Source: Acinetobacter sp. ASP199
Lineage (GTDB): Bacteria; Pseudomonadota; Gammaproteobacteria; Pseudomonadales; Moraxellaceae
Length of the DNA stretch: 64,000 nucleotides
Direction of reading: 5' to 3'
NCBI RefSeq assembly: GCF_022700675.1
Contig: NZ_CP062182.1
Coordinates: 2,790,001-2,854,000, forward strand
Part shown: positions 1 to 9,721 of the stretch, piece by piece
Layout of the letters: each line of letters starts with the position of its first letter
How positions within the stretch are numbered: the stretch's first letter is position 1
Notes under the pieces: generated by a model
The model's database searches: none
What the model was told of the DNA's origin: nothing
Seen by the model: only the letters and a program-made list of their open reading frames with translations
Translations under genes and position numbers: made by a program

Positions 1-2219
1 GCACCTACACCTGAACCAATAATACGTACTTTAACTTCGTCAGTCGCAAGGTCAGCAAGCGCAACGTGTAGAGCTTCCAATGTACCACGTACATCAGTTT
101 TCAGCACAACGTTGACAATCGGCACATCTTTCTTGCCCATTGACGCCATGATGTTCTCAAGACGCATTGCAGATTGACGCTCAAGACGTTTTTGACGTTC
201 ACGATCCATACGCGCATCAGCAACTTCACGTGCTTTCTTCTCGTCATTAACAACAAGAACTTCGTCACCCGCCATCGGCGCTTCTGGAAGACCTAAGATT
301 TCAACTGGAATCGACGGACCTGCAGATTTAATACGTTGACCGTTTTCATCTGTCATGGCACGAACGCGACCGTATGATGAACCTGCAAGAACAAGATCAC
401 CTACTTTCAATGTACCGTTTTGAACAAGAATTGATGTTACCGCACCACGGCTGTTATCAACACGTGCTTCGATTACAACACCTTGTGCAGCACCTTCTTC
501 AGATGCTTTAAGCTCTAGAAGTTCAGCTTGAATTGAGATCAAGTCAAGAAGTTCATCGATACCTGCACCTGTATGCGCAGAAACCATTGCTACAGGAACG
601 TCACCGCCCCATTGTTCAGGCACGATTTCTTTCGTGGTCAATTCATTCAATACGCGATCTGGATCAGCTGATTCTTTATCCATTTTGTTGATCGCAACGA
701 TAATTGGCGTACCCGCAGCACGCGCATGGTCGATTGCTTCAGCAGTTTGTGGCATTACACCATCATCTGCAGCCACAACAAGAACCACGATATCAGTCGC
801 TTTCGCACCACGTGAACGCATTGCAGTAAATGCTGCGTGTCCCGGAGTATCCAGGAAAGTGATGATGCCTTTGTCGGTTGTTACGTGGTAAGCACCGATA
901 TGCTGTGTGATACCGCCCGCTTCACCTTGAGCCACTTTGGCACGGCGAATACGGTCAAGAAGCGATGTTTTACCATGGTCAACGTGACCCATGATGGTAA
1001 CAACAGGCGCACGTGTAGATTGCACACCACGCGCTTCTTCAGCTTGTTCCATCAGCGTGTCTTCTGCTGCAGTTTCAGAAACCAGTACCGGATTATGGCC
1101 CATTTCTTCAACGATCAGCGCAGCAACTTCCTGGTCAATGGCCTGGTTCTGAGTAACCAGTTCACCCATTTTCATCAGTGATTTGATAACTTCACGAACC
1201 TTAACTGCCATTTTCGCAGCCAGGTCCGCAACGACAATCGTTTCACCGATTTCAACGTCATAAACTTGTTTTTTAACAGGTTTTTCAAAACCATGTTTGT
1301 TTGCTTGGCTGGTTTTCAGACCACGTTTAGGCTGTTTACTGAAGCTTTGCTCTTCCTGACCACGACGACCACCTTTCTTCGGTGCGCGAGCACCTGCAGT
1401 GTTGGTACCACGTTTAATATCACGGTCTTCTTTCGCAAAAGAATCTTCGTATGCTTGACCAACCAGACCCGCAGCAAGAGGAGAATCATCAACAACACGA
1501 ATCGTTGCTGTTGTATCTTCCGCTGTGTACTTAGACGCCATTTGACGCATTTGTTCAAGCGTACGTTGTTGTGCTTCTTCAGCAGCCTTACGACGAGCTG
1601 CTTCTTCAACAGCTTTGAGTTGCGCTGCTTGCGCTTCACGTGCTTTTTTCTGTTCAGCAGTTTCAGTCGGTTTAACAACCTGCTTCACAATTGGTTTGTT
1701 TGTAGATTTGCGTTTTACAACTACAGCCGCTTTAGAAACTTCTTGCTTGTCGCTGGTTTGTTTCGCCGCAGCACGCATTGCTTCTAATGCTTTGCTGGCA
1801 TTGTTTGCACCTGATTTTGGTGCATCAGCTGGCTTCTGCGCTGCTGTTTTTTGCTCAGCTTCAGCTTTTGCTTGCTGTTCAGCCTTGGCTTTTGCCAGTG
1901 CTTCTGCTTTGATCTGTTCTGGATCAGGCTTAGTAAATGTATGCTTCTTGCGAACTTCTACATTAATGGTCTTTGCCTTACCCGAAGTACTGGCTACTTT
2001 AGCCGTACTGGTCGTTTTACGTTTCAACGTGATTTGTCCTGCATGACCATCCGAACCTTGTGATTTTTTCACATGGCTCGTCAGGTGATCTTGTTGTTCG
2101 GCGGTAATAATTTCGTCAGATTTGCGCTGTGGTAAACCTGCCTCACGAACCTGTTCCAGGAGCTTCTCAACTGGGCGACCCAATTTGAGGGCTAACTCTT
2201 TAATCGACTTGTCCGTCAT
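1..2219 (-). CDS. infB: Translation initiation factor IF-2 (3' end cut off by the window)
   Basis: IF-2 is the GTPase that brings fMet-tRNA to the 30S subunit and promotes subunit joining. The minus strand is open from an ATG at 2219 to the window edge, about 739 codons. The N-terminus ([20 protein letters not shown]) is the usual IF2N domain. A long Ala/Lys/Glu/Gln-rich linker follows, then a second IF2N-like segment. The GTPase domain has P-loop GHVDHGKT near residue 410, followed by DTPGH and NKMD. Domain II follows, and the C-terminal fMet-tRNA-binding domain lies outside the window. A perfect AGGAGG lies just upstream of the ATG. It is the last gene of rimP-nusA-infB, 10 bases after nusA. 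Confidence 0.97.
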   Translation of the reverse strand, partial: MTDKSIKELALKLGRPVEKLLEQVREAGLPQRKSDEIITAEQQDHLTSHVKKSQGSDGHAGQITLKRKTTSTAKVASTSGKAKTINVEVRKKHTFTKPDPEQIKAEALAKAKAEQQAKAEAEQKTAAQKPADAPKSGANNASKALEAMRAAAKQTSDKQEVSKAAVVVKRKSTNKPIVKQVVKPTETAEQKKAREAQAAQLKAVEEAARRKAAEEAQQRTLEQMRQMASKYTAEDTTATIRVVDDSPLAAGLVGQAYEDSFAKEDRDIKRGTNTAGARAPKKGGRRGQEEQSFSKQPKRGLKTSQANKHGFEKPVKKQVYDVEIGETIVVADLAAKMAVKVREVIKSLMKMGELVTQNQAIDQEVAALIVEEMGHNPVLVSETAAEDTLMEQAEEARGVQSTRAPVVTIMGHVDHGKTSLLDRIRRAKVAQGEAGGITQHIGAYHVTTDKGIITFLDTPGHAAFTAMRSRGAKATDIVVLVVAADDGVMPQTAEAIDHARAAGTPIIVAINKMDKESADPDRVLNELTTKEIVPEQWGGDVPVAMVSAHTGAGIDELLDLISIQAELLELKASEEGAAQGVVIEARVDNSRGAVTSILVQNGTLKVGDLVLAGSSYGRVRAMTDENGQRIKSAGPSIPVEILGLPEAPMAGDEVLVVNDEKKAREVADARMDRERQKRLERQSAMRLENIMASMGKKDVPIVNVVLKTDVRGTLEALHVALADLATDEVKVRIIGSGVG

Positions 2220-2229
2220 ATACTACCTC

Positions 2230-3714
2230 CTAGTTAAACCATGATTCGCGCGCTTTCATAATGAACTGACCCGCTTTTTCAGCGCCTAAACCTTCAATAT
2301 CTGCGATATCGTCAGTTGCCTGATCTGCCAGGTCATCCACTGTTACCACACCACGAGCTGCTAGAGCTTGCGCGATCTCTGCTGTCATGCCATCCATTGC
2401 AACAAGTTCTTCACTTGGCGCTTGTACGTTTTCTTGCTGTTGTAATGCATCAGCAAGTGCAACTTCTTTTGCACGGCTTTGCAGTAGTTCAACCAGTTCC
2501 GCATCCAGTTCGATTTCATCAAACGTTTCCGCAGGTACGTATGCAATTTCTTCAAGCGAGGTGAAGCCCATTTCTACCAATGCCATAGCCAAGTCTTCAG
2601 CAATATCCAGACGTGTTACGAACATATCCAGGTATTTTTGCGCTTCGCTTTGCTGACGTGCGTAGTATTCTTCTTCCAGCATCATGTCCAGCTTGTAGCC
2701 AGTCAATTCAGATGCCAGACGAACGTTTTGACCCTGTGAACCAATCGCACGAGCAAGCTGATCACTCGCTGCGAAAATGATGTCTGCAGTACGTGCATCT
2801 TCATCGATGACAATACTTGATACATCTGCTGGTTCCAGTGCGCTTGCGATGTACTGAGCAGGATCATCTGACCATACTACGACATCAATACGCTCACCAT
2901 TGAGTTCCTGTTGCACTGCCTGGATACGTGTACCACGCATACCAATACAAGCACCAACCGGATCAATACGGTGGTCATTTGTTTTCACTGCAATTTTGGC
3001 ACGTACACCTGGCTGGCGTGCGGCTGCCTTGATTTCAATGATTTCTTCCGAGATTTCTGGAATCTCTTTTTTCATTAATGCGATCAGCATTTCAGGTTTA
3101 GCACGAGAAAGCTGTAACTGAGCGCCACGACCTTCACGGTTCACATTGAAAAGAATCGCATTAACGCGTTGTTTCGGACGAAGGATTTCCTTCGGAATCA
3201 TTTCTTCACGTGCAAGATATGCTTCAGCATTGTCCCCTAAGTCAATAATGAAACCGTCTTTGGTTTGTTTTTTCACTTCACCGTAGATCAGCTCACCGAC
3301 TTTAGATTCATAAGCATCAGCAACCAGTGCACGTTCTGCTTCACGAATCTTCTGTACAATTACCTGTTTAGCAATTTGTGCAGCAATACGACCGAAATCA
3401 ATTGACTCAACTTCTAGCTCACGAATGTCACCAATTGACCATTTTGCCGGATCAACATCAGAGATGGCATCCTGGCAAGCTGGCATTTCATGATCTTCAT
3501 CCGCAACCACTTCCCATTGACGGAAAGTACGGTAGTCACCAGTTTTACGGTCGATTTCCACACGTAGGCGTGCTTCTTCCGAATGTGTTCCTTCATAGAA
3601 CTTTTTCTTGGTCGCTGCAACTAAAGCTTGTTCTAGTGCTTCAAAAATTGCTTCACGAGGTACACCTTTTTCGTTACTAACCGTTTCAACGACGGTAAGA
3701 ATTTCACGTGCCAT
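2230..3714 (-). CDS. nusA: Transcription termination/antitermination factor NusA
   Basis: NusA binds RNA polymerase and nascent RNA and modulates pausing, intrinsic termination and antitermination. The 494-residue protein has the standard order: N-terminal polymerase-binding domain (MAREILTVVETVSNEKGVPR), an S1 domain around residues 135-200, two KH domains (IGMRGTRIQAV near 265 and IGSQGQNVRLA near 330), and two C-terminal helix-hairpin-helix acidic repeats (about 360-490). Those C-terminal repeats are typical of proteobacterial NusA. It lies 35 bases after rimP and 10 bases before infB, in the same direction. Confidence 0.97.
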   Translation of the reverse strand: MAREILTVVETVSNEKGVPREAIFEALEQALVAATKKKFYEGTHSEEARLRVEIDRKTGDYRTFRQWEVVADEDHEMPACQDAISDVDPAKWSIGDIRELEVESIDFGRIAAQIAKQVIVQKIREAERALVADAYESKVGELIYGEVKKQTKDGFIIDLGDNAEAYLAREEMIPKEILRPKQRVNAILFNVNREGRGAQLQLSRAKPEMLIALMKKEIPEISEEIIEIKAAARQPGVRAKIAVKTNDHRIDPVGACIGMRGTRIQAVQQELNGERIDVVVWSDDPAQYIASALEPADVSSIVIDEDARTADIIFAASDQLARAIGSQGQNVRLASELTGYKLDMMLEEEYYARQQSEAQKYLDMFVTRLDIAEDLAMALVEMGFTSLEEIAYVPAETFDEIELDAELVELLQSRAKEVALADALQQQENVQAPSEELVAMDGMTAEIAQALAARGVVTVDDLADQATDDIADIEGLGAEKAGQFIMKARESWFN

Positions 3715-3749
3715 ATGTCACCTATTCGTTCAGATTCTTATTGATTTAG

Positions 3750-4274
3750 TTAATCTTGATAGATCAAATTTGCTTTATCGATATTGTGACTGTCGATGTC
3801 CAGAACCTGCTGCTTTTCTACTTCCACCTGAATCATTTCATTTTCAAGATCGACTGCAACCAGTTTTGCCTGGAATTTACGACGGTTGTCCACCGCACTG
3901 ATCAGACGTAACGCAACGGTCTGACCGATATAATCTGCCATTTGCTGAAGCTGGAAGAATGGACGGTCCCAGCCTGGAGACGACACTTCAAGTGCATATT
4001 CGCCTGAAATCGGATCATGTACGTCCAGCATTGCGCCCACCTGTTGAGTAACGCGTACGCAGTCCTGTACACCAATTCCGCGACCCTGCTCCACTTCACC
4101 GTCTTCATTGATGACCGGCTCAGCAGTTTCATCGACTGGCTTGTCGATATAAATACGTAATAGAGAACGTTTACCCTGAGGAACAAATTCGATTCCCCAA
4201 AGATCTACATCACAGGCTTCAACTGCAGGGGCAATCAAGTCCTGAAGTGCTTGAGTTTTATTTGATAGCTTCAT
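3750..4274 (-). CDS. rimP: Ribosome maturation factor RimP
   Basis: RimP assists late 30S subunit assembly. The 174-residue product has the conserved [14 protein letters not shown] segment near residues 92-105 that marks the domain boundary, and a C-terminal SH3-like barrel. An acidic insertion (about residues 46-62) sits after the IYIDKP strand. It is the first protein gene of the rimP-nusA-infB unit. The upstream initiator-tRNA cluster matches the metY-rimP arrangement known from Escherichia coli. Two terminator-like hairpins separate it from the tRNAs, so it probably has its own promoter or depends on read-through. Confidence 0.95.
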   Translation of the reverse strand: MKLSNKTQALQDLIAPAVEACDVDLWGIEFVPQGKRSLLRIYIDKPVDETAEPVINEDGEVEQGRGIGVQDCVRVTQQVGAMLDVHDPISGEYALEVSSPGWDRPFFQLQQMADYIGQTVALRLISAVDNRRKFQAKLVAVDLENEMIQVEVEKQQVLDIDSHNIDKANLIYQD

Positions 4275-4395
4275 TTACTCTCGTCATCTGGTGCGATTTT
4301 ATGATCTATTTGACCACTACAAACCAATACAAACTATAGTAGTAGTGAAACATGGAGATATGACCAAATTTTGTCGACACTACACGATAGCCAAT

Positions 4396-4416
4396 AAAAA
4401 AGGGCGTAAATCGCCC
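4396..4416 (-). terminator. Second terminator-like hairpin between tRNA-fMet cluster and rimP
   Basis: Read on the minus strand, GGGCG and CGCCC form a 5-bp GC-only stem around a 5-base loop, followed by six T residues. It lies about 120 bases before the rimP start and behind another hairpin. The short stem makes it the weaker of the two; it could act as an attenuator that allows partial read-through into rimP. Confidence 0.6.
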
Positions 4417-4458
4417 CAATTAATGCACAATTTCAGATTTTTTCAAATCCCACTGTGC

Positions 4459-4485
4459 AAAAAGGCCCACCATAGTTGTGAGCCT
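4459..4485 (-). terminator. Intrinsic terminator after the tRNA-fMet cluster
   Basis: On the minus strand AGGCTCAC and GTGGGCCT form an 8-bp stem with one G-T wobble around a 7-base loop, followed by a run of T. It begins 14 bases past the CCA end of the last tRNA-fMet gene, the expected position for termination of the tRNA transcript. Confidence 0.75.
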
Positions 4486-4498
4486 CTTTTAAGAAACT

Positions 4499-4575
<77 letters not shown>

Positions 4576-4662
4576 TCAACGTGCAAAAATTATATACAAA
4601 AGACGATAAGTTTTCAATCAAAACTATCTCTATCGATATGTTGGTCTTTTGTCGCTTCAAAA

Positions 4663-4736
4663 TTGGGAGCGTTCACTGGACTTTGCTCCAACGATCTTCG
4701 AGATTTTATAAAGCGTTGAGCCCGACGAGCTGGCAA
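4663..4736 (-). pseudogene. Decayed tRNA-fMet copy
   Basis: This segment aligns with the neighbouring fMet genes in several blocks: GGGAGC, CTGGA, CCAACGA, CTTCG and a 15-base exact block GAGCCCGACGAGCT plus flanks. The anticodon arm is replaced by AT-rich sequence, and the acceptor end and CCA are lost. It lies between copies 1 and 2, with the spacing expected of a former tandem copy. It cannot fold as a tRNA. The relic assignment is inference from the pattern of matching blocks. Confidence 0.75.
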
Positions 4737-4770
4737 CTAATTAAAATAACGAATCTACACTTTCCAAAAG

Positions 4771-4847
<77 letters not shown>

Positions 4848-4908
4848 TCAGCGTACAAAAAACTTTCAGCTCAGAGAACTGCCTTTAAAGTTTGCATCTT
4901 TAAAGGAT

Positions 4909-4985
<77 letters not shown>

Positions 4986-5067
4986 ACAACATGCAAATAA
5001 CTCTTCTCAACTTAAAACGGGTTTCAAGTTGCCTCTTTAAAGTTTGCGTCTTTATAAAAGGATTGAT

Positions 5068-5144
<77 letters not shown>

Positions 5145-5196
5145 ACAACAGAAGTTTTTTAGCTGCATACACCAACTTATGTTCTGGATTATAAGT

Positions 5197-5281
5197 TGGT
5201 GCGGAAGGGGGGACTTGAACCCCCACGCCCGAAAGCACTACCACCTCAAGGTAGCGTGTCTACCAATTCCACCACCACCGC
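5197..5281 (-). tRNA. leuU: tRNA-Leu (GAG)
   Basis: An 85-base class II tRNA with a long variable arm, anticodon loop TTGAGGT (GAG) and encoded CCA. The D-arm and anticodon arm (GTGGAATTGGTAGACAC, GCTACC/GGTAGT) match the leuU type. The acceptor stem GCGGTGG/CTTCCGC holds a T-T mismatch at position 5-68 and a G-T pair at 6-67, which is unusual. Its position after secG and before the fMet genes matches the leuU position in E. coli. Confidence 0.94.
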
Positions 5282-5333
5282 AGCTGCACGCATTCTATTC
5301 GCATCATGCACAAAAAGAAAGCCTTTGGCGAAA

Positions 5334-5663
5334 TTATTCACCAGTTTTTGGTGCAGTTGGTGAAGTTTCAGTCGATTGAGCGGGTGCAGTCTGAGTCGCT
5401 GGAACGCTATTCAGCGTGTAAGCATCTGTGGTTTGCTTTTTGGCAAATACCGCTAAAGTCAAGCTGGTAATAAAGAACAATGCCGTAAATACTGCAGTCA
5501 AACGGGTCAGGAAATTCCCTGAACCTGAAGCACCAAATACAGTTGCCGCACCGCCACCACCGAAAGAAGCACCAGCATCTGCACCTTTACCATGCTGAAC
5601 TAAAATCAAGACAATCATCAAAATCGCTAAGATAATATGTACTACCAGCACAAAAGTTTGCAT
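5334..5663 (-). CDS. secG: Preprotein translocase subunit SecG
   Basis: SecG is the small auxiliary subunit of the SecYEG inner-membrane channel. The 109-residue protein has two membrane segments (about residues 3-23 and 52-72) linked by the Gly/Ala-rich loop GKGADAGASFGGGGAATVFG, the family hallmark. A Thr/Pro/Ala-rich polar tail follows. It starts 13 bases after tpiA, so the two are cotranscribed, and tRNA-Leu follows 52 bases downstream. Confidence 0.95.
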   Translation of the reverse strand: MQTFVLVVHIILAILMIVLILVQHGKGADAGASFGGGGAATVFGASGSGNFLTRLTAVFTALFFITSLTLAVFAKKQTTDAYTLNSVPATQTAPAQSTETSPTAPKTGE

Positions 5664-5676
5664 GCTGAACTCCTAA

Positions 5677-6468
5677 TTATTGTGTATTTGCAAATGCCTG
5701 AGCAATTTTATGGAATGACTCGGCATTGAGTGATGCACCACCCACCAGTGCCCCATTGATATCAGGGCAGGCTGCTAACTCTACTGCATTTTCAGGTTTT
5801 ACACTACCACCGTACAAAATTGCCGTGGTTTCACCATAGCCAGTAATCTGTTTTAGACCTTGACGAATCTGGGCATGCATGGCCTGTGCATCTTCCGGAG
5901 AAGCAGTCTTACCAGTACCAATCGCCCAGATCGGTTCATAGGCAATCACAATATTCTTCCATTGCGCTGCTTCAACTACAGTCGCGATATCACAGATCTG
6001 CTGCAACACCACAGCTTCCGCCTGTCCTGCTTCACGCTGTTCCAGACTTTCACCTACACAATAGATCACAGTCAAACCTGCATTTAAAGCATTTTTGATT
6101 TTAGCATTGAGAATCTCCCGTGACTCATCGAAGATTTCACGACGCTCAGAATGTCCTACCAGAACATAACCAATGCCACTGTCTGCCAACAGTTCTGCAC
6201 TCACTTCACCCGTATAAGCGCCCATGCCTGCAATACGAGATACATCCTGAGCGACGGTATAAACCGGACGAACGGCAGCAGCCATTTCAGCCTGAACCTG
6301 AGTCAGTGCAATTGCTATAGGTGCTATACCTAAATGACACTTTTCTGCTGAAATCGGTGTAGATTCAAGTAAATCTTTCACCCCACGAAGCAATGTCTGC
6401 GCATCTGTCTGCAGCGGGTTCATCTTCCAGTTACCCACTACCCATGGGGTAATCGTCGACAACGACAT
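5677..6468 (-). CDS. tpiA: Triosephosphate isomerase
   Basis: TpiA interconverts dihydroxyacetone phosphate and glyceraldehyde 3-phosphate in glycolysis and gluconeogenesis. Visible residues are the substrate Lys in VGNWKMN, the catalytic His in VGHSERR, the catalytic Glu in [12 protein letters not shown] and phosphate-binding GGSVKPEN. I chose the ATG at 6468, giving 263 residues; an in-frame TTG two codons upstream lacks a better ribosome site. It is transcribed with secG and divergently from pilB. Confidence 0.96.
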   Translation of the reverse strand: MSLSTITPWVVGNWKMNPLQTDAQTLLRGVKDLLESTPISAEKCHLGIAPIAIALTQVQAEMAAAVRPVYTVAQDVSRIAGMGAYTGEVSAELLADSGIGYVLVGHSERREIFDESREILNAKIKNALNAGLTVIYCVGESLEQREAGQAEAVVLQQICDIATVVEAAQWKNIVIAYEPIWAIGTGKTASPEDAQAMHAQIRQGLKQITGYGETTAILYGGSVKPENAVELAACPDINGALVGGASLNAESFHKIAQAFANTQ

Positions 6469-6750
6469 AAACAACCTATTCTGAATACCTATCTTTAATT
6501 GGGCACATTCTACACGGAATTAGAAAAATTGAAGAAGAGTTTTCTTGCGGCATTTTCAGTGCCAGGTCTGTTCAAACTGCTCATTTTTTGTTATCACTTA
6601 AGATTATGGGGAGAACTTCTTACGATTAATTCAGTATTTTGAATATTAATGGGAAGAAGGCAGCATTTTACGCTATGGTAATTTTACGCAAGCAACGTAT
6701 AATCTTGATAAAGCAATTAAAACAATTTTGATTCACGGGCATATTAGAGC

Positions 6751-8460
6751 ATGACAGCAATTCAAGGATCTCCAAGATTTACGGGGTTTATTCGTCGACT
6801 TGTCGATGAAGGGGTGATATCTGCAGAAGATATGCAGGGGGCTTTAAGCAGTGCCAAAAAAGATAAAATCGATATTGTTCCTTATCTGATTGAACATCAT
6901 CGTCTTTCTCCAACCAAAATTGCAGAAACTATTTCTCTTGAATTCGGTGAACCACTATTTGATATCAGTGCCTATGATCCCGCCCTGATCGTACGCGAAG
7001 ATTTTGATGAAAAGATCATTACCAAACACCGCGTGCTGCCGATCTTTAAAAATACTAGTATTCTGTTTATCGCGACCAGCAACCCAACCAATATAGAAGC
7101 GATTGATGCAGTCCGTTTTGCGACCAAACTGAATATTGAAACCATTATTGTTGAACACAATAAGCTTGAAAAACTGATCGAGCAGAATTTTACTGAAGAA
7201 AGCACTTTTGCCTTTGATGATGATTTTGATCTAGATGTTGATATTGAAGGCCCAAATACCAATCAAGATACTGAAGAAGAAAATAAAGGTGATGAAGCAC
7301 CAATTGTTAAATATATTAATAAGTTACTGATCGACGCAATTCGTATGGGTGCATCGGATTTACATTTTGAACCCTATGAAAAAATGTACCGGGTGCGTTA
7401 CCGTGTCGATGGAGTCTTGCGTCAAATCGCCACGCCGCCTTTACAGCTCGCAACACGTTTGGCTTCACGTCTTAAGGTTATGTCACAAATGGATATTTCC
7501 GAGAAGCGTATACCTCAAGACGGTCGTATCAAGTTAAAGCTCTCTAAAAGCAAGGCCATTGATTTCCGTGTCAACTCCCTACCCACCCTGTTTGGGGAAA
7601 AACTGGTGTTGCGTATTCTAGATCCATCGAGTGCCATGCTGGGGATTGATGCACTCGGTTATGAACCTGATCAAAAAGCCTTGTTTATGGAAGCATTAGA
7701 CAAGCCACAGGGCATGCTCTTGATCACCGGCCCGACAGGCTCTGGTAAAACCGTATCCCTATATACCGGTTTAAATATTTTGAACCGTGAAGACACCAAT
7801 ATTTCAACTGCCGAGGATCCAGTCGAAATTAACCTGCAAGGGATTAACCAGGTTAACGTCAATAATAAAGTGGGTTTAACCTTCTCTGCTGCTTTGAAGT
7901 CATTCCTGCGTCAGGACCCCGACATTGTCATGGTCGGTGAGATTCGTGACCTGGAAACTGCTGAGATTGCAATCAAGGCAGCACAAACAGGTCATATGGT
8001 GATGTCAACGCTACACACCAACAGTGCACCTGAGACTCTAACCCGTTTACGTAATATGGGTGTGCCATCATTCAACATTGCCACCTCGGTTAATTTGGTG
8101 ATTGCTCAGCGTTTGGCCCGCCGCCTCTGTCCTCATTGCAAAAAGCCGGCAGATATTCCACGTCAGAGCTTACTCGAAATGGGCTTTAACGATGATGATT
8201 TACAAAATCCGGAATTTCAGATTTTTGAACCTGTCGGATGTAATGAATGTCGTGAAGGGTATAAAGGTCGGGTCGGCATTTATGAAGTCATGAAAGTGAC
8301 ACCGGAGATTTCACGTATTATTATGGAGGATGGCAATGCAATTGAGATTGCCGAAGCTTCCGCACGCGCAGGTTTTAACAATTTACGCCGATCAGGGTTA
8401 TTAAAGGTAATGCAGGGGGTGACTTCTCTTCAGGAAGTCAATCGTGTTACCAGCGAATGA
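6751..8460 (+). CDS. pilB: Type IV pilus assembly ATPase PilB
   Basis: PilB is the cytoplasmic hexameric ATPase that powers pilus extension. The 569-residue protein has an N-terminal MshEN-type domain (about 1-150), an acidic Asp/Glu-rich linker near 155-185, and a secretion-ATPase core with Walker A GPTGSGKT near 327, the Asp box GEIRDLETAEIA near 395 and the His box TGHMVMSTLHTN near 418. A zinc site with CPHC (about 460) and CNEC (about 497) follows. It is the first gene of pilB-pilC-pilD-coaE. Confidence 0.97.
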   Translation: MTAIQGSPRFTGFIRRLVDEGVISAEDMQGALSSAKKDKIDIVPYLIEHHRLSPTKIAETISLEFGEPLFDISAYDPALIVREDFDEKIITKHRVLPIFKNTSILFIATSNPTNIEAIDAVRFATKLNIETIIVEHNKLEKLIEQNFTEESTFAFDDDFDLDVDIEGPNTNQDTEEENKGDEAPIVKYINKLLIDAIRMGASDLHFEPYEKMYRVRYRVDGVLRQIATPPLQLATRLASRLKVMSQMDISEKRIPQDGRIKLKLSKSKAIDFRVNSLPTLFGEKLVLRILDPSSAMLGIDALGYEPDQKALFMEALDKPQGMLLITGPTGSGKTVSLYTGLNILNREDTNISTAEDPVEINLQGINQVNVNNKVGLTFSAALKSFLRQDPDIVMVGEIRDLETAEIAIKAAQTGHMVMSTLHTNSAPETLTRLRNMGVPSFNIATSVNLVIAQRLARRLCPHCKKPADIPRQSLLEMGFNDDDLQNPEFQIFEPVGCNECREGYKGRVGIYEVMKVTPEISRIIMEDGNAIEIAEASARAGFNNLRRSGLLKVMQGVTSLQEVNRVTSE

Positions 8461-8491
8461 TCAGGTGCTGATATAAAATAAGGATAAACTC

Positions 8492-9721
8492 ATGGCTTCA
8501 GTGAAAAAAGGTCAAATGATGCCGACCTTCGCCTATGAAGGGGTAGACCGTAAAGGTGTAAAAATTAAAGGGGAACTGCCTGCACGTAACCTCGCCTTGG
8601 CCAAGGTCACGTTGCGTAAGCAGGGTATCACCATCAAGAGTATTCGCGAGAAAAAGAAGAATATCCTTGAAGGCTTGATGAAGAAAAAAGTGACTACGCT
8701 AGATATCACCATTTTTACCCGTCAGCTCGCCACCATGATGAAAGCCGGCGTACCACTCGTACAAGGCTTTGAAATTGTGGCAGAAGGTCTTGAAAACCCT
8801 TCTATGCGCGAAGTGGTACTCGGGATTAAAGGCGAAGTCGAAGGTGGTAATACTTTTGCGGGTGCACTGCGTAAGTATCCGCAATACTTTGATAAACTGT
8901 TCTGTTCTTTAGTTGAATCTGGTGAGCAATCTGGTGCTTTAGAGACCATGCTGGATCGTGTGGCAATTTATAAAGAAAAAAGTGAACTTTTAAAGCAGAA
9001 AATTAAAAAAGCCATGAAATATCCAGCAACGGTCATTGTTGTTGCAGTCGTGGTAACCATTATTTTGATGGTTAAGGTGGTTCCGGTCTTCCAGGATCTA
9101 TTCTCATCATTTGGTGCGGATTTGCCAGCATTTACAAAGATGGTCGTCAATATGTCTGAATGGATGCAGAAATACTGGTTCCTGCTGATCATCGGAATTG
9201 GGGTCGTCATTACTGCTTTCCTTGAAGCAAAAAAACGCAGTAAAAAATTCCGTGATTTCCTTGATAAAGCTGCATTAAAGGCACCTATCTTTGGTGATCT
9301 GGTTTATAAAGCGATTATTGCTCGTTATAGTCGTACTCTGGCAACGACTTTTGCTGCTGGTGTTCCATTAATTGATGCACTGGAATCAACTGCAGGCGCT
9401 ACAAATAATGTAGTTTATGAAGATGCGGTAATGAAAATTCGTGAGGATGTTGCTACTGGCCAACAACTGCAATTCGCCATGCGTGTTACCAATAAGTTTC
9501 CTTCTATGGCCGTGCAAATGGTCTCGATTGGTGAAGAATCTGGTGCACTAGATGCCATGCTGGATAAAGTTGCGACCCATTATGAAAATGAAGTCGACAA
9601 TGCCGTTGATGGTTTGACCTCCATGATGGAGCCATTGATTATGGCCGTTCTTGGTGTGCTTGTAGGTGGTCTTGTTATTGCAATGTACCTGCCGATTTTC
9701 CAGATGGGTTCCGTGGTTTAA
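8492..9721 (+). CDS. pilC: Type IV pilus inner-membrane platform protein PilC
   Basis: PilC is the inner-membrane platform that couples the PilB motor to pilin polymerisation. The 409-residue protein has two repeated T2SSF domains (about 70-195 and 275-395); both carry the F-TRQLATMMKAGVPL or Y-RTLATTFAAGVPL helix signature. Hydrophobic spans lie near 170-195, 220-240 and 378-402. The gene begins 31 bases after pilB and its TAA overlaps the pilD ATG. Confidence 0.97.
   Translation: MASVKKGQMMPTFAYEGVDRKGVKIKGELPARNLALAKVTLRKQGITIKSIREKKKNILEGLMKKKVTTLDITIFTRQLATMMKAGVPLVQGFEIVAEGLENPSMREVVLGIKGEVEGGNTFAGALRKYPQYFDKLFCSLVESGEQSGALETMLDRVAIYKEKSELLKQKIKKAMKYPATVIVVAVVVTIILMVKVVPVFQDLFSSFGADLPAFTKMVVNMSEWMQKYWFLLIIGIGVVITAFLEAKKRSKKFRDFLDKAALKAPIFGDLVYKAIIARYSRTLATTFAAGVPLIDALESTAGATNNVVYEDAVMKIREDVATGQQLQFAMRVTNKFPSMAVQMVSIGEESGALDAMLDKVATHYENEVDNAVDGLTSMMEPLIMAVLGVLVGGLVIAMYLPIFQMGSVV

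Noticed and set aside
1266..2046. Long plus-strand frames opposite infB
   Set aside because: They are shadows of the Ala/Lys-rich IF-2 linker, whose biased codons keep the opposite strand open. Their composition (Cys, Phe, Ser-rich) is not protein-like.
4663..4736. A fifth functional tRNA
   Set aside because: The anticodon arm and acceptor end are destroyed; it is listed as a relic instead.
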